Source: Croceibacterium soli (GTDB taxonomy: Bacteria; Pseudomonadota; Alphaproteobacteria; Sphingomonadales; Sphingomonadaceae). From it: 64,000 nt of DNA. The notes under the pieces were generated by a model, which saw only the letters and a list, made by a program, of their open reading frames with translations, ran no database searches and had not been told where the DNA came from. Below, piece after piece: positions 56,799 to 64,000 of the stretch. Both the position numbers and the translations under genes were made by a program. The number at the start of each line of letters is the position of its first letter. Position 1 is the stretch's first letter. Where the stretch lies: assembly GCF_009828065.1 (NCBI RefSeq), contig NZ_WTYK01000001.1, positions 62,001-126,000 on the forward strand, given 5' to 3'.

Positions 56799-57803
56799 AT
56801 GCATATTCTGGTGACCGGCGCCGCAGGCTTCATCGGGTCCGCCGTGGCCGAACGGCTGCTCGCGCGTGGGGATTCGGTCGTTGGGATCGACAACTGCAAC
56901 GACTACTATCCTGTCGCCTTGAAGGAGGCGCGGATTGCACGGGTCTGCGCGGCGCCCGGTGCAGAGCGGTTCGCGTTCCGCGAGGCAGACTTCAGCCGTA
57001 TGGACGAGCTCGAGAGCGCCCTCCGTGGCCGCGCGTTCGATGGTATCGTCCACCTCGGCGCACAGCCGGGCGTCCGTTACTCGATCGAGAACCCGCATGC
57101 CTACGCGCAGGCGAACCTGGTCGGCCACCTCAACATGCTGGAGTTCGCCCGGCGCCACGAACCGCGGCACATGGTCTATGCCAGCTCCAGTTCGGTCTAC
57201 GGCGGGAATGCGAAAGTGCCGTTCTCGGTCGATGACCGGGTGGATCATCCTTACTCGCTCTACGCCGCCACCAAGAAGGCCGACGAGCTGATGAGCGAGA
57301 CTTACGCGCACCTCTACCGCCTTCCGCTCACAGGCTTGCGGTTCTTCACGGTCTATGGACCGTGGGGACGGCCCGACATGATGCCGTGGATATTCACCGG
57401 CAAGATCCTGCGCGGCGAGCCCATCCCTGTGTTCAACAACGGCGAGATGAGCCGCGATTTCACGTACATCGACGACATCGTCGACGGAGTCGTCGCCAGC
57501 CTCGACCACCCGCCCGCAGATGACGGCACCGCGAAACCGGGCGGCAGCGTGGCGCCCCATGCGATCTACAACATCGGCAACAACCGCCCCGAGCCGCTAA
57601 TGAAGGTGATCGGCATCATCGAGGAGGCCTGCGGACGCAAAGCCTTGATCGACATGCAGCCGATGCAGGCGGGTGACGTGCCGCGCACCTACGCGGACAT
57701 CGACGCGATCCAGAAGGACCTCGGGTACGCGCCGACCACTCCGGTGGAGCAGGGCTTCCCGCGCTTCGTGGACTGGTTCAAGACCCACCACGGGCTTTCC
57801 TGA
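56799..57803 (+). CDS. UDP-glucuronate 4-epimerase-type SDR (LpsL/CapI-like)
   Basis: Likely interconverts UDP-glucuronate and UDP-galacturonate for exopolysaccharide or LPS. The 334 residues begin MHILVTGAAGFIGSAVAERL. They contain HLGAQPGVRYSIENPHAYAQ, YASSSSVYGGNAKVPFS, the catalytic YxxxK in SLYAATKKADEL, RFFTVYGPWGRPDMM and RDFTYIDDIVDGVV. These stretches are closest to the CapI/LpsL group. The ATG at 56799 has GGGGAA upstream. It converges on wecB with 6 bp between stops. Confidence 0.9.
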   Translation: MHILVTGAAGFIGSAVAERLLARGDSVVGIDNCNDYYPVALKEARIARVCAAPGAERFAFREADFSRMDELESALRGRAFDGIVHLGAQPGVRYSIENPHAYAQANLVGHLNMLEFARRHEPRHMVYASSSSVYGGNAKVPFSVDDRVDHPYSLYAATKKADELMSETYAHLYRLPLTGLRFFTVYGPWGRPDMMPWIFTGKILRGEPIPVFNNGEMSRDFTYIDDIVDGVVASLDHPPADDGTAKPGGSVAPHAIYNIGNNRPEPLMKVIGIIEEACGRKALIDMQPMQAGDVPRTYADIDAIQKDLGYAPTTPVEQGFPRFVDWFKTHHGLS

Positions 57804-57809
57804 TCTCGC

Positions 57810-58931
57810 TTAGCCGGCGAGCAGTTCCATTATGCGCGCGGCGGTCTTGCCGTCGCCGAAAGGATTGTGCGCGCGGGCCATCGCGGCGTAGGCGGCTTCG
57901 TCGTCAAGCAGCCGCTCCGCCTCGGCGACGATGCGGTCCGCATCGGTGCCGACGAGCTTCGCCGTGCCGGCCTCCACGCCCTCGGGCCGCTCGGTGGTCT
58001 CGCGCATGACGAGGACCGGCTTGCCGAGTGCGGGCGCTTCCTCCTGCACGCCGCCGCTGTCCGTCAGCATCAGCGTGCAGATATCGAGCAGGCGCGCGAA
58101 ATGCGGGTAGTCGAGCGGCTCGATCAGCGCGACGTTATCAAGCCCAGCTAGCTCGGCGTCCATCACCTGCCGGACGTTCGGATTGAGGTGAACGGGAAAG
58201 ACGATCGCCACGTCATCGCGCGCGGCCAGGCGGCGAATGGCGGCAGCGATGGACTGCATACCCTCGCCGAAATTCTCCCGCCGATGGCTGGTGACGCCGA
58301 CAATGCGCTTACCTGCGAAGCGTTGCTCAAGTTCCGCCAAGCCGGCTGCAAGTTCCCGCTCCTCGGCGATGCGAGCGGTGATCCAGTGCAGCGCGTCGAT
58401 CACGGTGTTGCCGGTGACGTGGACCGCAGTCGGATCGACATTCTCGCGCCGCAGGGCGGCCGCCGCCGTCTCGGTCGGCGCGCAATGGAGGGCGGCGATC
58501 GTGCCGATGATCTTGCGGTTGACCTCTTCCGGCCAGGGATGGTGGATGTTGCCGCTACGTAGACCTGCCTCGACATGAGCGACGGGGATCTTGCGGTAAT
58601 AAGCGGCTAGCGCGCCCGCCATCGCGGTGGCCGTATCGCCTTGGACGACCACCCAGTCCGGCGTTTCCTCGTCCATCACGCGGCCGAGGCCGGTGAGCAG
58701 GTTCGCCGTGAGTCCGTCGAGCGTCTGGTCCGGCTGCATCAGGTCGAGATCATGATGCGGGACGATGCCCGATATCGCGAGGACCTGATCGAGCATCCCG
58801 CGGTGCTGCGCGCTGACGCACACCCGGCTGACGAACCGCGCGTCGCCCTGCAGGGCATGAAGCAACGGGAACAGCTTGATCGCTTCGGGCCGTGTGCCGA
58901 AGACGGTGAGAATACGCCGGGGTTCGCTCAT
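57810..58931 (-). CDS. wecB: UDP-N-acetylglucosamine 2-epimerase (non-hydrolysing)
   Basis: Makes UDP-ManNAc from UDP-GlcNAc, the substrate for WecC. The 373 residues contain VFGTRPEAIKLFPLLHAL, VVQGDTATAMAGALAAYY, HVEAGLRSGNIHHPWPEEVNR, TSHRRENFGEG and TDSGGVQEEAPALGKPVLVM. With wecC and the epimerase it forms a three-gene nucleotide-sugar set, but the three are transcribed in alternating directions. Confidence 0.95.
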   Translation of the reverse strand: MSEPRRILTVFGTRPEAIKLFPLLHALQGDARFVSRVCVSAQHRGMLDQVLAISGIVPHHDLDLMQPDQTLDGLTANLLTGLGRVMDEETPDWVVVQGDTATAMAGALAAYYRKIPVAHVEAGLRSGNIHHPWPEEVNRKIIGTIAALHCAPTETAAAALRRENVDPTAVHVTGNTVIDALHWITARIAEERELAAGLAELEQRFAGKRIVGVTSHRRENFGEGMQSIAAAIRRLAARDDVAIVFPVHLNPNVRQVMDAELAGLDNVALIEPLDYPHFARLLDICTLMLTDSGGVQEEAPALGKPVLVMRETTERPEGVEAGTAKLVGTDADRIVAEAERLLDDEAAYAAMARAHNPFGDGKTAARIMELLAG

Positions 58932-58975
58932 CCGCAGAGCCCTACCCCGACTTCGTTAATCGCGCGCTTACGCGG

Positions 58976-59527
58976 TCACTGCCCCTGAGTTGCGGCGGGG
59001 GCCGGCGCGGTCTCGCCGGCTTCTTCGCGGCGCACGCGCTCCATGTATTGGCGCTCGAGCTCCTCGACGCGGGCCTGCGTCGCCGCGGCTTCTTCGTCGA
59101 TCGTGGACAGGCGCTCGGCGCGGGCCTGTGCGATCAGCTCGGCGAAGCGGACGTTGCTGGAGCCGGCCCTTTCGGCATAGGCGGCTTCGATCATCTGGGC
59201 GGTGCAGCCCAGTTCCCCGCCGGCGCCGACCGGTGTGCAGGAGAGAGGACCGAAATTGCCCACGGCCTCGAACGACTTCACGCGACTGGCCCAAGATTCG
59301 TTCGCCGGATCCTCGCTCTGACGCAGGGATTCGGGGATGCGGTAGCGTTCGCCTTCGTCGAGACGCGCGCAGACGGTGATCTCCTCACCGGTGGAAACCG
59401 GGCATTCGTCGTCGCCGTAGATGATCAGCGTGTTGACCCGCTCCTCGCCGGCGCCTTGCGCCGCAGCTGGCGAGGAGGTCAACGCCAGGCCGAGAGCGAC
59501 GAGCGGAAGGGCGAGCAGGCGTTTCAT
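58976..59527 (-). CDS. Secreted four-cysteine protein of unknown function
   Basis: 183 residues: a signal peptide (MKRLLALPLVALGLALTSSP, cut after AAA near residue 23), a globular part with cysteines at 42, 53, 97 and 108 (both pairs spaced 11 apart), and a C-terminal charged coiled-coil-like helix (EEAAATQARVEELERQYMER) with a disordered tail. AAGGA lies 7 bases before the ATG. It follows coq7 and dsbB on the same strand (91-bp gap). I recognise the ITVCARLDEGERYRIPESLR stretch as typical of sphingomonad hypothetical proteins, but no function is known to me. Confidence 0.75.
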   Translation of the reverse strand: MKRLLALPLVALGLALTSSPAAAQGAGEERVNTLIIYGDDECPVSTGEEITVCARLDEGERYRIPESLRQSEDPANESWASRVKSFEAVGNFGPLSCTPVGAGGELGCTAQMIEAAYAERAGSSNVRFAELIAQARAERLSTIDEEAAATQARVEELERQYMERVRREEAGETAPAPAATQGQ

Positions 59528-59618
59528 CGTGTCTATCCTTCGGTGCGGGCAAGGCCGATTTGAGGCCCCGCCCGGTGAACCCATTATGAAGCGCACGGCC
59601 GGGCCGCCCGGTTCCGCG

Positions 59619-60137
59619 TCAGATCTTCTCCGAGAGGCGGATGGCCGCACGGCAGCCGAAGCGGATCGCCGCCGAGAGCAGCGGAAAGGCCGGCGCGTTC
59701 TCGGCACCGGCGGCGAGCGCCGCATCGCGGTGGGCGCGCTCGTCCTCGCGGAACTCGACGATCATGGCGGCGAGCTCGGGATCGTCACCGTCGCGCTCCA
59801 GCTCGTCCAGCTGCCGGCTGTAGTGCCGGTCGATCTCTTCCTCGACCGCGGCCGTGCAGGCCATCGCCGCTTCCGGGCCGATCAGCGCGGTGGCGGCGCC
59901 GAGCGCATAACCGGCCGCGGACCAGATCGGCTGCAGCGCAGTCGGCCTTGTGCCGCGGCGCGCCAGGAGCGCGTTGAACTTGGCCAGGTGCCCGGCCTCC
60001 TCCTCCGCCATCGCGCGGATCTCCGCCGAATGCGGGCCGCGATCGCCCATGACCGCCAGTTGCCCGGCGTAGATGCGGGTCGCGCCGTATTCGCCGGCGT
60101 GGTCAACGCGGATCATCGTCGAGCGGTCCCTGATCAT
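59619..60137 (-). CDS. coq7: Demethoxyubiquinone hydroxylase (Coq7/CAT5 di-iron enzyme)
   Basis: Hydroxylates demethoxyubiquinol in ubiquinone synthesis. The 172 residues start MIRDRSTMIRVDHAGEYGAT. The carboxylate-bridged di-iron ligands are in DHAGEYGA, EEEAGHLAKF, AVEEEIDRHYSRQL and EFREDERAHRD. The ATG at 60137 overlaps the dsbB stop (ATGA). The product, ubiquinone, is also the electron acceptor of DsbB and the substrate of the bc1 complex encoded earlier in the window. Confidence 0.94.
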   Translation of the reverse strand: MIRDRSTMIRVDHAGEYGATRIYAGQLAVMGDRGPHSAEIRAMAEEEAGHLAKFNALLARRGTRPTALQPIWSAAGYALGAATALIGPEAAMACTAAVEEEIDRHYSRQLDELERDGDDPELAAMIVEFREDERAHRDAALAAGAENAPAFPLLSAAIRFGCRAAIRLSEKI

Positions 60138-60598
60138 GCCGGCCGTTTTCCCAGAAGCACGAAGATGGTGATAGCGGAAATGCTCGAGATCAGGAAGTTC
60201 CACCCCGCCAGCGACACGCCGGCCAGGCTCCACTGCACCTGATCGCAGCGCACGATCGGTGCATTCATGATCGCCTCCAGCGGGTCACCCTCACCCAGGG
60301 CGACGCTGCCGCAAGTGGTGATCCCTTCCCACCAGCCGTATTCGACGCCCGCGTGGAAGCCGCCGATCAGTCCCGAGATCAGGATCGCGACGCCGGCCAG
60401 GGCGATCCACAGCCGCTTGGGCGCCGCCACGGTGGAGAGCAATGCCAGAGCGACCGCCGCAAAATGCGGATAGCGCTGCCACCAGCACATCTCGCACGGA
60501 AACAGGTCGAAGCCGTATTCCGATACGTAGGCCCCGGCGAGCAGGACCGCGGGAACGCCGAACGCCAGGCGCTGGGCGAGCTTCTCTGCCGGCGTCAC
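60134..60598 (-). CDS. dsbB: Disulfide bond formation protein DsbB
   Basis: Inner-membrane protein that re-oxidises DsbA and passes electrons to quinone. The 154 residues contain four transmembrane helices, the first cysteine pair in LFPCEMCWWQRYPH (CxxC), and the second periplasmic pair around ITTCGSVA and IVRCDQVQWSLAG. GTG start at 60598. Its stop overlaps coq7. The downstream four-cysteine secreted protein is a plausible client of the pathway. Confidence 0.92.
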   Translation of the reverse strand: MTPAEKLAQRLAFGVPAVLLAGAYVSEYGFDLFPCEMCWWQRYPHFAAVALALLSTVAAPKRLWIALAGVAILISGLIGGFHAGVEYGWWEGITTCGSVALGEGDPLEAIMNAPIVRCDQVQWSLAGVSLAGWNFLISSISAITIFVLLGKRPA

Positions 60599-60623
60599 GC
60601 GGGAACGCTCCTCATCCGGCTCT

Positions 60624-61958
60624 TCAACGCTTGGCCGTCAGCACGCTGCCAGTGCGGCGCAGCGTCTGGACCGCATAGTGGAGCTGGAAATCCTCGATCC
60701 CCTGTTTCTCGAGTTCCTCCGCGGTGGCGGTGAAGCGCGGATCCTCCTTGGTATCGACTTCCAGCGCCTCGTCCTCCAGGTCGACCTCGTTGACCAGGTG
60801 GCGCCGCAGGTCGCTCTCGCGATAAGTGTACTTGGCGCGCAGGGCGGCGTCGGGGTCCGACAGCTGAGGCACGCGGATGTCGGGTTCGATCCCGCCTTCC
60901 TGCACCGCGCGGCCGGAGGGGGTGTAGTAGCGGGCCGTGGTGAGCTTGAGGGCGCTCTCGCGGGTCAGCGGCAGCAGCGACTGGACGCTGCCCTTGCCGA
61001 AGCTGCGCTCGCCCATGACGACGGCGCGCCGCTGGTCCTGCAACGCGCCGGCGACAATCTCGCTGGCGGACGCCGAACCGGCGTCGATCAGCACGATCAT
61101 CGGAGTGCCTTCGGCCACGTCGCCGCGGAACACGCTTTCGGCATCGTAGTAGATCGTGTCGCGCCGGCTGCGGCCGCGCTGGGAGACGATCTGGCCCTTG
61201 CTCAGGAACAAGTCTGACAGCGCCACCGCCTCGTCCAGCGAACCGCCGGGGTTCCGCCGCAAGTCGAGGATCAGCCCGCCGAGCCGCCCGCCCGCTTCGG
61301 TGCGCAAAGCCTTGAGCGAGGCGTTGACGTCGTTGCCGACGTCGCGGCTGAATTCGTTGACGCTGATGTAGCCGATGTTGCCGTCCTTCAGCTCGTGGGT
61401 CACCGGCTCGAGCTCGATCACCCCGCGGGTAACGGTCACGTCGAACGGCTCCTCGCGCCCGGGGCGGATGATCGACAGGCGGACACTTGTGCCGGCTTCG
61501 CCGCGCATCTGCTCGACCGCTTCGTCCAGCTCCAGGCCGTAGATCAGCTTGCCGTCGATATGGGTGATGAAGTCGCCCGCCTTGATCCCTGCTTTCTCCG
61601 CCGGGCTGCCCTTGAACGGGGAGACGACCTTCACGGTGCTCTCGTCCATCTGCACCGATATGCCGAGGCCCTGGTACTTGCCGTCGATCATCGTGGTCAG
61701 CCGCTGGAAGCTGGCGCCTTCGAGATAAGCGGAATGCGGATCGAGCGCGGCGAGCATGCCATCGATCGCGCCGCGGATCAGCACCTCGTCGCTGACTTCC
61801 TCGACATAGCTGGTCTTGATCCGCTGGTAGGTGGCGAACAGCTTGCTGAACTCCGGCGAGACGCGGCTTTCGACCTGGGCCAGGCCGGCGGTGGTGGCCG
61901 GCAGCAGGGCAACCGCGCTGAGAAGGGCGGCGGCGCGCAGGTGAGGGGCAAATTTCAT
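60624..61958 (-). CDS. ctpA: Carboxyl-terminal processing protease (S41 family)
   Basis: Periplasmic serine protease of 444 residues. Signal peptide (FAPHLRAAALLSAVALLPAT), N-terminal helical part, a PDZ domain (GLGISVQMDESTVKVVSPFK / GIKAGDFITHIDG) and the S41 catalytic core with the serine in IDAGSASASEIVAGALQ and lysine in GERSFGKGSVQSLLP. It probably trims envelope proteins or peptidoglycan hydrolases, fitting its place beside envC. ATG at 61958. Confidence 0.95.
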   Translation of the reverse strand: MKFAPHLRAAALLSAVALLPATTAGLAQVESRVSPEFSKLFATYQRIKTSYVEEVSDEVLIRGAIDGMLAALDPHSAYLEGASFQRLTTMIDGKYQGLGISVQMDESTVKVVSPFKGSPAEKAGIKAGDFITHIDGKLIYGLELDEAVEQMRGEAGTSVRLSIIRPGREEPFDVTVTRGVIELEPVTHELKDGNIGYISVNEFSRDVGNDVNASLKALRTEAGGRLGGLILDLRRNPGGSLDEAVALSDLFLSKGQIVSQRGRSRRDTIYYDAESVFRGDVAEGTPMIVLIDAGSASASEIVAGALQDQRRAVVMGERSFGKGSVQSLLPLTRESALKLTTARYYTPSGRAVQEGGIEPDIRVPQLSDPDAALRAKYTYRESDLRRHLVNEVDLEDEALEVDTKEDPRFTATAEELEKQGIEDFQLHYAVQTLRRTGSVLTAKR

Positions 61959-62036
61959 CGAACAAATCCTCGGGAGGGTTGCGCCCATTCTATCGCGCGC
62001 GCTGCGTTAACGCCAGATGAGGCTTCAGGGGCCCGC

Positions 62037-63242
62037 TTAGCCGACGTATGCCAGCGGGTTCACCGGCTCTCCGCCCCGCCGCAGCTCCAGGGAAATGACC
62101 GGCCGTCTTTGAGCGGCGCTGCCCAGCGGCGCGCCGCCGACGAGCGCCTCGCCCACGCGGACGTCGAGGTTCGCGAGACCTGTGACCAGGCTGGTCCAGC
62201 CGTTCTCGTGCTCGATGATCACGATGCTGCCGTACCCGCGGTAAGGCCCGGCGAATGCGACCCGACCCTCCGCGGGGGCGACGACTTGCGCTCCGCCGCG
62301 CGGGGCGAACACGATGCCCGCGCTCGTCCCGCCGGAGTAAGCGGCGCCGAAGCCGCGGACGGTGCGGCCGGTGACCGGGAGCAGGTATGGCGAAGGCGGC
62401 CGCGCGGCCGCGCCAGCGGGCTCCTCCGGCGCCGAAGCGGCGAGGCGCGCTTCCTCCGGCCTGGCCGGGCGGAGCACAGGCCCCGGGAGGGCGGCCAGGC
62501 GGCGGCGCAGTGCGCCTGCGTCGTCCAGTTCGTCGAGTAGCGCGTCGAGGTCGCGCGCCTCCTCCGCCAAGGCCAGCGCCCGTTCGGCCTCTCGCGCGGC
62601 GCTGCCGCTAGCATCGCGCGAGGCGAGCCGCTGCCGGGTCTCCAGCTGCGCCAGTTCGGCCCGGCGGGCGGCAAGACGGTCTTCCTCGGCGCGGAGCACG
62701 CCGGCTGCGGCTTCCGCTTCGCGGCGCAGCTGCCGGCTGCGGGCAAGCCGGGCTCGCAGGTGCGCGGTGCGCCGGCGCACTTCCGGTACGGCACTCGCCA
62801 GCACGGCGCGGGTGTAGACGATCTCCTTGATCGAGCCCGGCCGCAGCACGGCCAGCGCGACCGGCCGGCGCGAGAACTGCTGCAGCGCCCCTGTCAGCCG
62901 GACCACGGGCGCCTGCTGGCTGCCGAGCTCCTCGCGCAGACTCGCCCGCTCCCGGTCGACCAGCGCGATGCGCGCTTCGGCGGCGGAAATACCGGCTTCG
63001 GCTTGCTGGATCCGCGCGGCGAGCGCGGCGGCTTCGCGGGCGGTCTTCTCGGCGGCTTCGACGGCCTGCGCCGCCGCCGCTTCCAGCTGAACGCTGCGCC
63101 GCTCGGCCTGGCGCCGTTCGACGAGCGCGCGGCGGAGCGCCTCGCGGGTGGCGGCCGGATCGTCGTAGAGCGGCGCGCGCACGGCGCCGGCGCTCGCGCT
63201 GACGAGGGCCAAGGCAGGCAGCAGGAGGAAGAGGCGCTTCAC
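62037..63242 (-). CDS. envC: Murein hydrolase activator EnvC-like protein (degenerate LytM domain)
   Basis: 401 residues: signal peptide, a long coiled-coil (about 25-230, alanine/arginine/glutamate-rich) and a C-terminal peptidase M23/LytM domain (GIVFAPRGGAQVVAPAEGRV, YRGYGSIVIIEHENGWTSLV, VISLELRRGGEPVNPLAYV). The His ligand expected in the LYAH position reads LVTG, and the HxH position reads LEL, so zinc sites look lost. It should activate amidases at the septum rather than cut peptidoglycan itself. GTG start at 63242, 5 bp after rlmH. Confidence 0.9.
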   Translation of the reverse strand: MKRLFLLLPALALVSASAGAVRAPLYDDPAATREALRRALVERRQAERRSVQLEAAAAQAVEAAEKTAREAAALAARIQQAEAGISAAEARIALVDRERASLREELGSQQAPVVRLTGALQQFSRRPVALAVLRPGSIKEIVYTRAVLASAVPEVRRRTAHLRARLARSRQLRREAEAAAGVLRAEEDRLAARRAELAQLETRQRLASRDASGSAAREAERALALAEEARDLDALLDELDDAGALRRRLAALPGPVLRPARPEEARLAASAPEEPAGAAARPPSPYLLPVTGRTVRGFGAAYSGGTSAGIVFAPRGGAQVVAPAEGRVAFAGPYRGYGSIVIIEHENGWTSLVTGLANLDVRVGEALVGGAPLGSAAQRRPVISLELRRGGEPVNPLAYVG

Positions 63243-63247
63243 CCTCG

Positions 63248-63670
63248 CTATCCTGCCCGGTGGTAGGGATGGCCGGCAAGGATGCTGGTCGCGCGGAACA
63301 GCTGCTCCATCAGCATTGCGCGGGCCAGGAGATGCGGCCAAGTCGCCGCGCCGAACGCCAGCAGCAGGTCCGCTTCGCCGCGCATGGCATCGCCGTGGCC
63401 GTCCGCGGCGCCGATCACGAAGCGAGTCTCGCGGATGCCGCCGTCGCGCCAGGCTTCGATCTGCCGCGCGAACGCCTCCGAGCCCAGCTGCTTGCCGCGC
63501 TCGTCGAGCAGCACGGTGCGGAAAGGGGTCTGCGGTTCAGGGATGCGGCCACCGACTTCGGGCAATTCGGTGAGCCTCACGGGCCAGGCGATCCGCTTGG
63601 CGTAGCGTTCGACGAGCTCGGCCTCCGGCGAACGGCCGATCTTGCCGCGGGCGATCACGTGCAGGAGCAT
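63248..63670 (-). CDS. rlmH: 23S rRNA (pseudouridine1915-N3)-methyltransferase RlmH
   Basis: Methylates pseudouridine 1915 in helix 69 using SAM. The 140-residue SPOUT protein has RFVIGAADGHGDAMR-type knot residues, LLAFGAATWPHLLARAMLMEQ and the diagnostic C-terminus TSILAGHPYHRAG. It follows rsfS; an 82-bp gap holds a short repeat. Confidence 0.96.
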   Translation of the reverse strand: MLLHVIARGKIGRSPEAELVERYAKRIAWPVRLTELPEVGGRIPEPQTPFRTVLLDERGKQLGSEAFARQIEAWRDGGIRETRFVIGAADGHGDAMRGEADLLLAFGAATWPHLLARAMLMEQLFRATSILAGHPYHRAG

Positions 63671-63697
63671 GGGTCAGCTATACAGCATTGCCAGGCC

Positions 63698-63745
63698 GCG
63701 CGAAGGCGGGAGACCGGCTGCGGTCCCTGCCTTCGCAGGGACACG
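63698..63745. repeat. Short hairpin repeat between rsfS and rlmH
   Basis: TCCCTGC-CTTC-GCAGGGA forms a perfect 7-bp stem, preceded by a related half-arm CGCGAAGGCGGGAGACC. I see one copy only. Its style (GCGAAGGC/GCCTTCGC cores) is like the family D arms in ileS, and it is probably another member of the repeat set. Confidence 0.6.
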
Positions 63746-63752
63746 CATCGGT

Positions 63753-64000
63753 TCAGGCGCTGCCGGCCGCGGCCGCGCCTTCTTCGCCGAAGCCCCACAT
63801 CCTCTCGAGGTTGTAGAAGCTGCGGACTTCCGGGCGGAACAGGTGAACCACCACGTCGCCGGCGTCGATCAGCACCCAGTCGGCCGCCGGCAGCCCTTCG
63901 ATGCGCGGAGCACCGTGGCCGCCGCGCTTGAGCCGCTCGGCCAGCTTGCCGGCCATCGCCGCGACCTGCCGCGTCGAGCGGCCGGATGCGACGATCATGT
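63753..64000 (-). CDS. rsfS: Ribosome silencing factor RsfS, C-terminal part (runs off the window)
   Basis: Binds ribosomal protein L14 and blocks subunit joining in starvation. The 82 visible residues contain MIVASGRSTRQVAAMAGKL, WVLIDAGDVVVHLFRPEVR and SFYNLERMW, the defining stretch of the Iojap/RsfS family. The N-terminus lies beyond 64000. The family is about 110-140 residues, so at least 30 are missing. Confidence 0.93.
   Translation of the reverse strand, partial: MIVASGRSTRQVAAMAGKLAERLKRGGHGAPRIEGLPAADWVLIDAGDVVVHLFRPEVRSFYNLERMWGFGEEGAAAAGSA

Overview
The window reads as chromosomal DNA of a high-GC alphaproteobacterium, most likely a sphingomonad (Sphingomonadales, Erythrobacter/Sphingomonas-like). 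Support comes from MipZ (ParA-type division positioning), SciP (DUF1153, CtrA inhibitor), a BamF-type (DUF3035) lipoprotein, a three-gene cytochrome bc1 operon, Coq7, biotin-dependent propionyl-CoA carboxylase, and several families of short palindromic interspersed repeats that I associate with sphingomonad genomes. I see no phage, insertion sequence, CRISPR array or rRNA. Almost every gene is housekeeping. Genes are tightly packed, with many ATGA/GTGA stop-start overlaps and many GTG or TTG starts.

Layout. 1-1440 (minus): mipZ, a membrane-anchored J-domain protein and the start of a phosphomannomutase/phosphoglucomutase. 1523-10584 (plus): panC, then a propionyl-CoA module (mce, scpA, bioB, pccA) followed by etfB-etfA. 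10770-15442 (minus): the glycine cleavage operon gcvT-gcvH-gcvPA-gcvPB behind a tandem glycine riboswitch. 15878-20989: a small secreted protein, tRNA-Gly, apt, petABC (bc1 complex) and pgeF. 20982-26714: pepN, a sugar epimerase-like protein, a DMT permease, threonine aldolase and an acetyltransferase. 26764-34850: tRNA-Thr, gpmA, purE-purK, folA, ribF, ileS, lspA and bamF. 35078-41305: CNNM/CBS protein, OmpA-like lipoprotein, CysQ-like phosphatase, sucC, acetyltransferase and DUF445 protein. 41313-45922: a two-gene RND efflux system. 46161-52298: GlsB-like protein, sciP with a coupled upstream ORF, mnmA, a serine-hydrolase lipoprotein, a PhzF-like protein, a cation diffusion facilitator and pdxH. 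52454-58931: DnaJ-type chaperone, YihY, fabI and nucleotide-sugar genes (wecC, UDP-glucuronate 4-epimerase, wecB). 58976-64000 (minus): rsfS, rlmH, envC, ctpA, dsbB, coq7 and an unknown four-cysteine secreted protein.

How the genes work together. PccA, epimerase and B12-dependent mutase would carry propionyl-CoA to succinyl-CoA; BioB supplies the biotin for PccA, and ETF passes electrons from acyl-CoA dehydrogenases to the quinone pool. The carboxyltransferase subunit PccB is not in the window. The gcv operon has the textbook glycine-sensing leader. The ribF-ileS-lspA-bamF string links flavin synthesis, tRNA charging and envelope lipoproteins.

The most unusual signal is the behaviour of the palindromic repeats. 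I count about a dozen elements of at least five sequence families. Several lie inside genes and are translated in frame: scpA (about 49 extra residues), pccA (about 35), gcvPB (about 30) and ileS (about 43, in the editing-domain region). A single arm lies in the N-terminus of bioB, and the gcvPB stop codon lies inside another element. Removing the extra residues brings scpA and pccA back to about the normal family length. This resembles the Rickettsia palindromic elements that insert in coding sequence, but here in a free-living-type genome and in essential or central enzymes.
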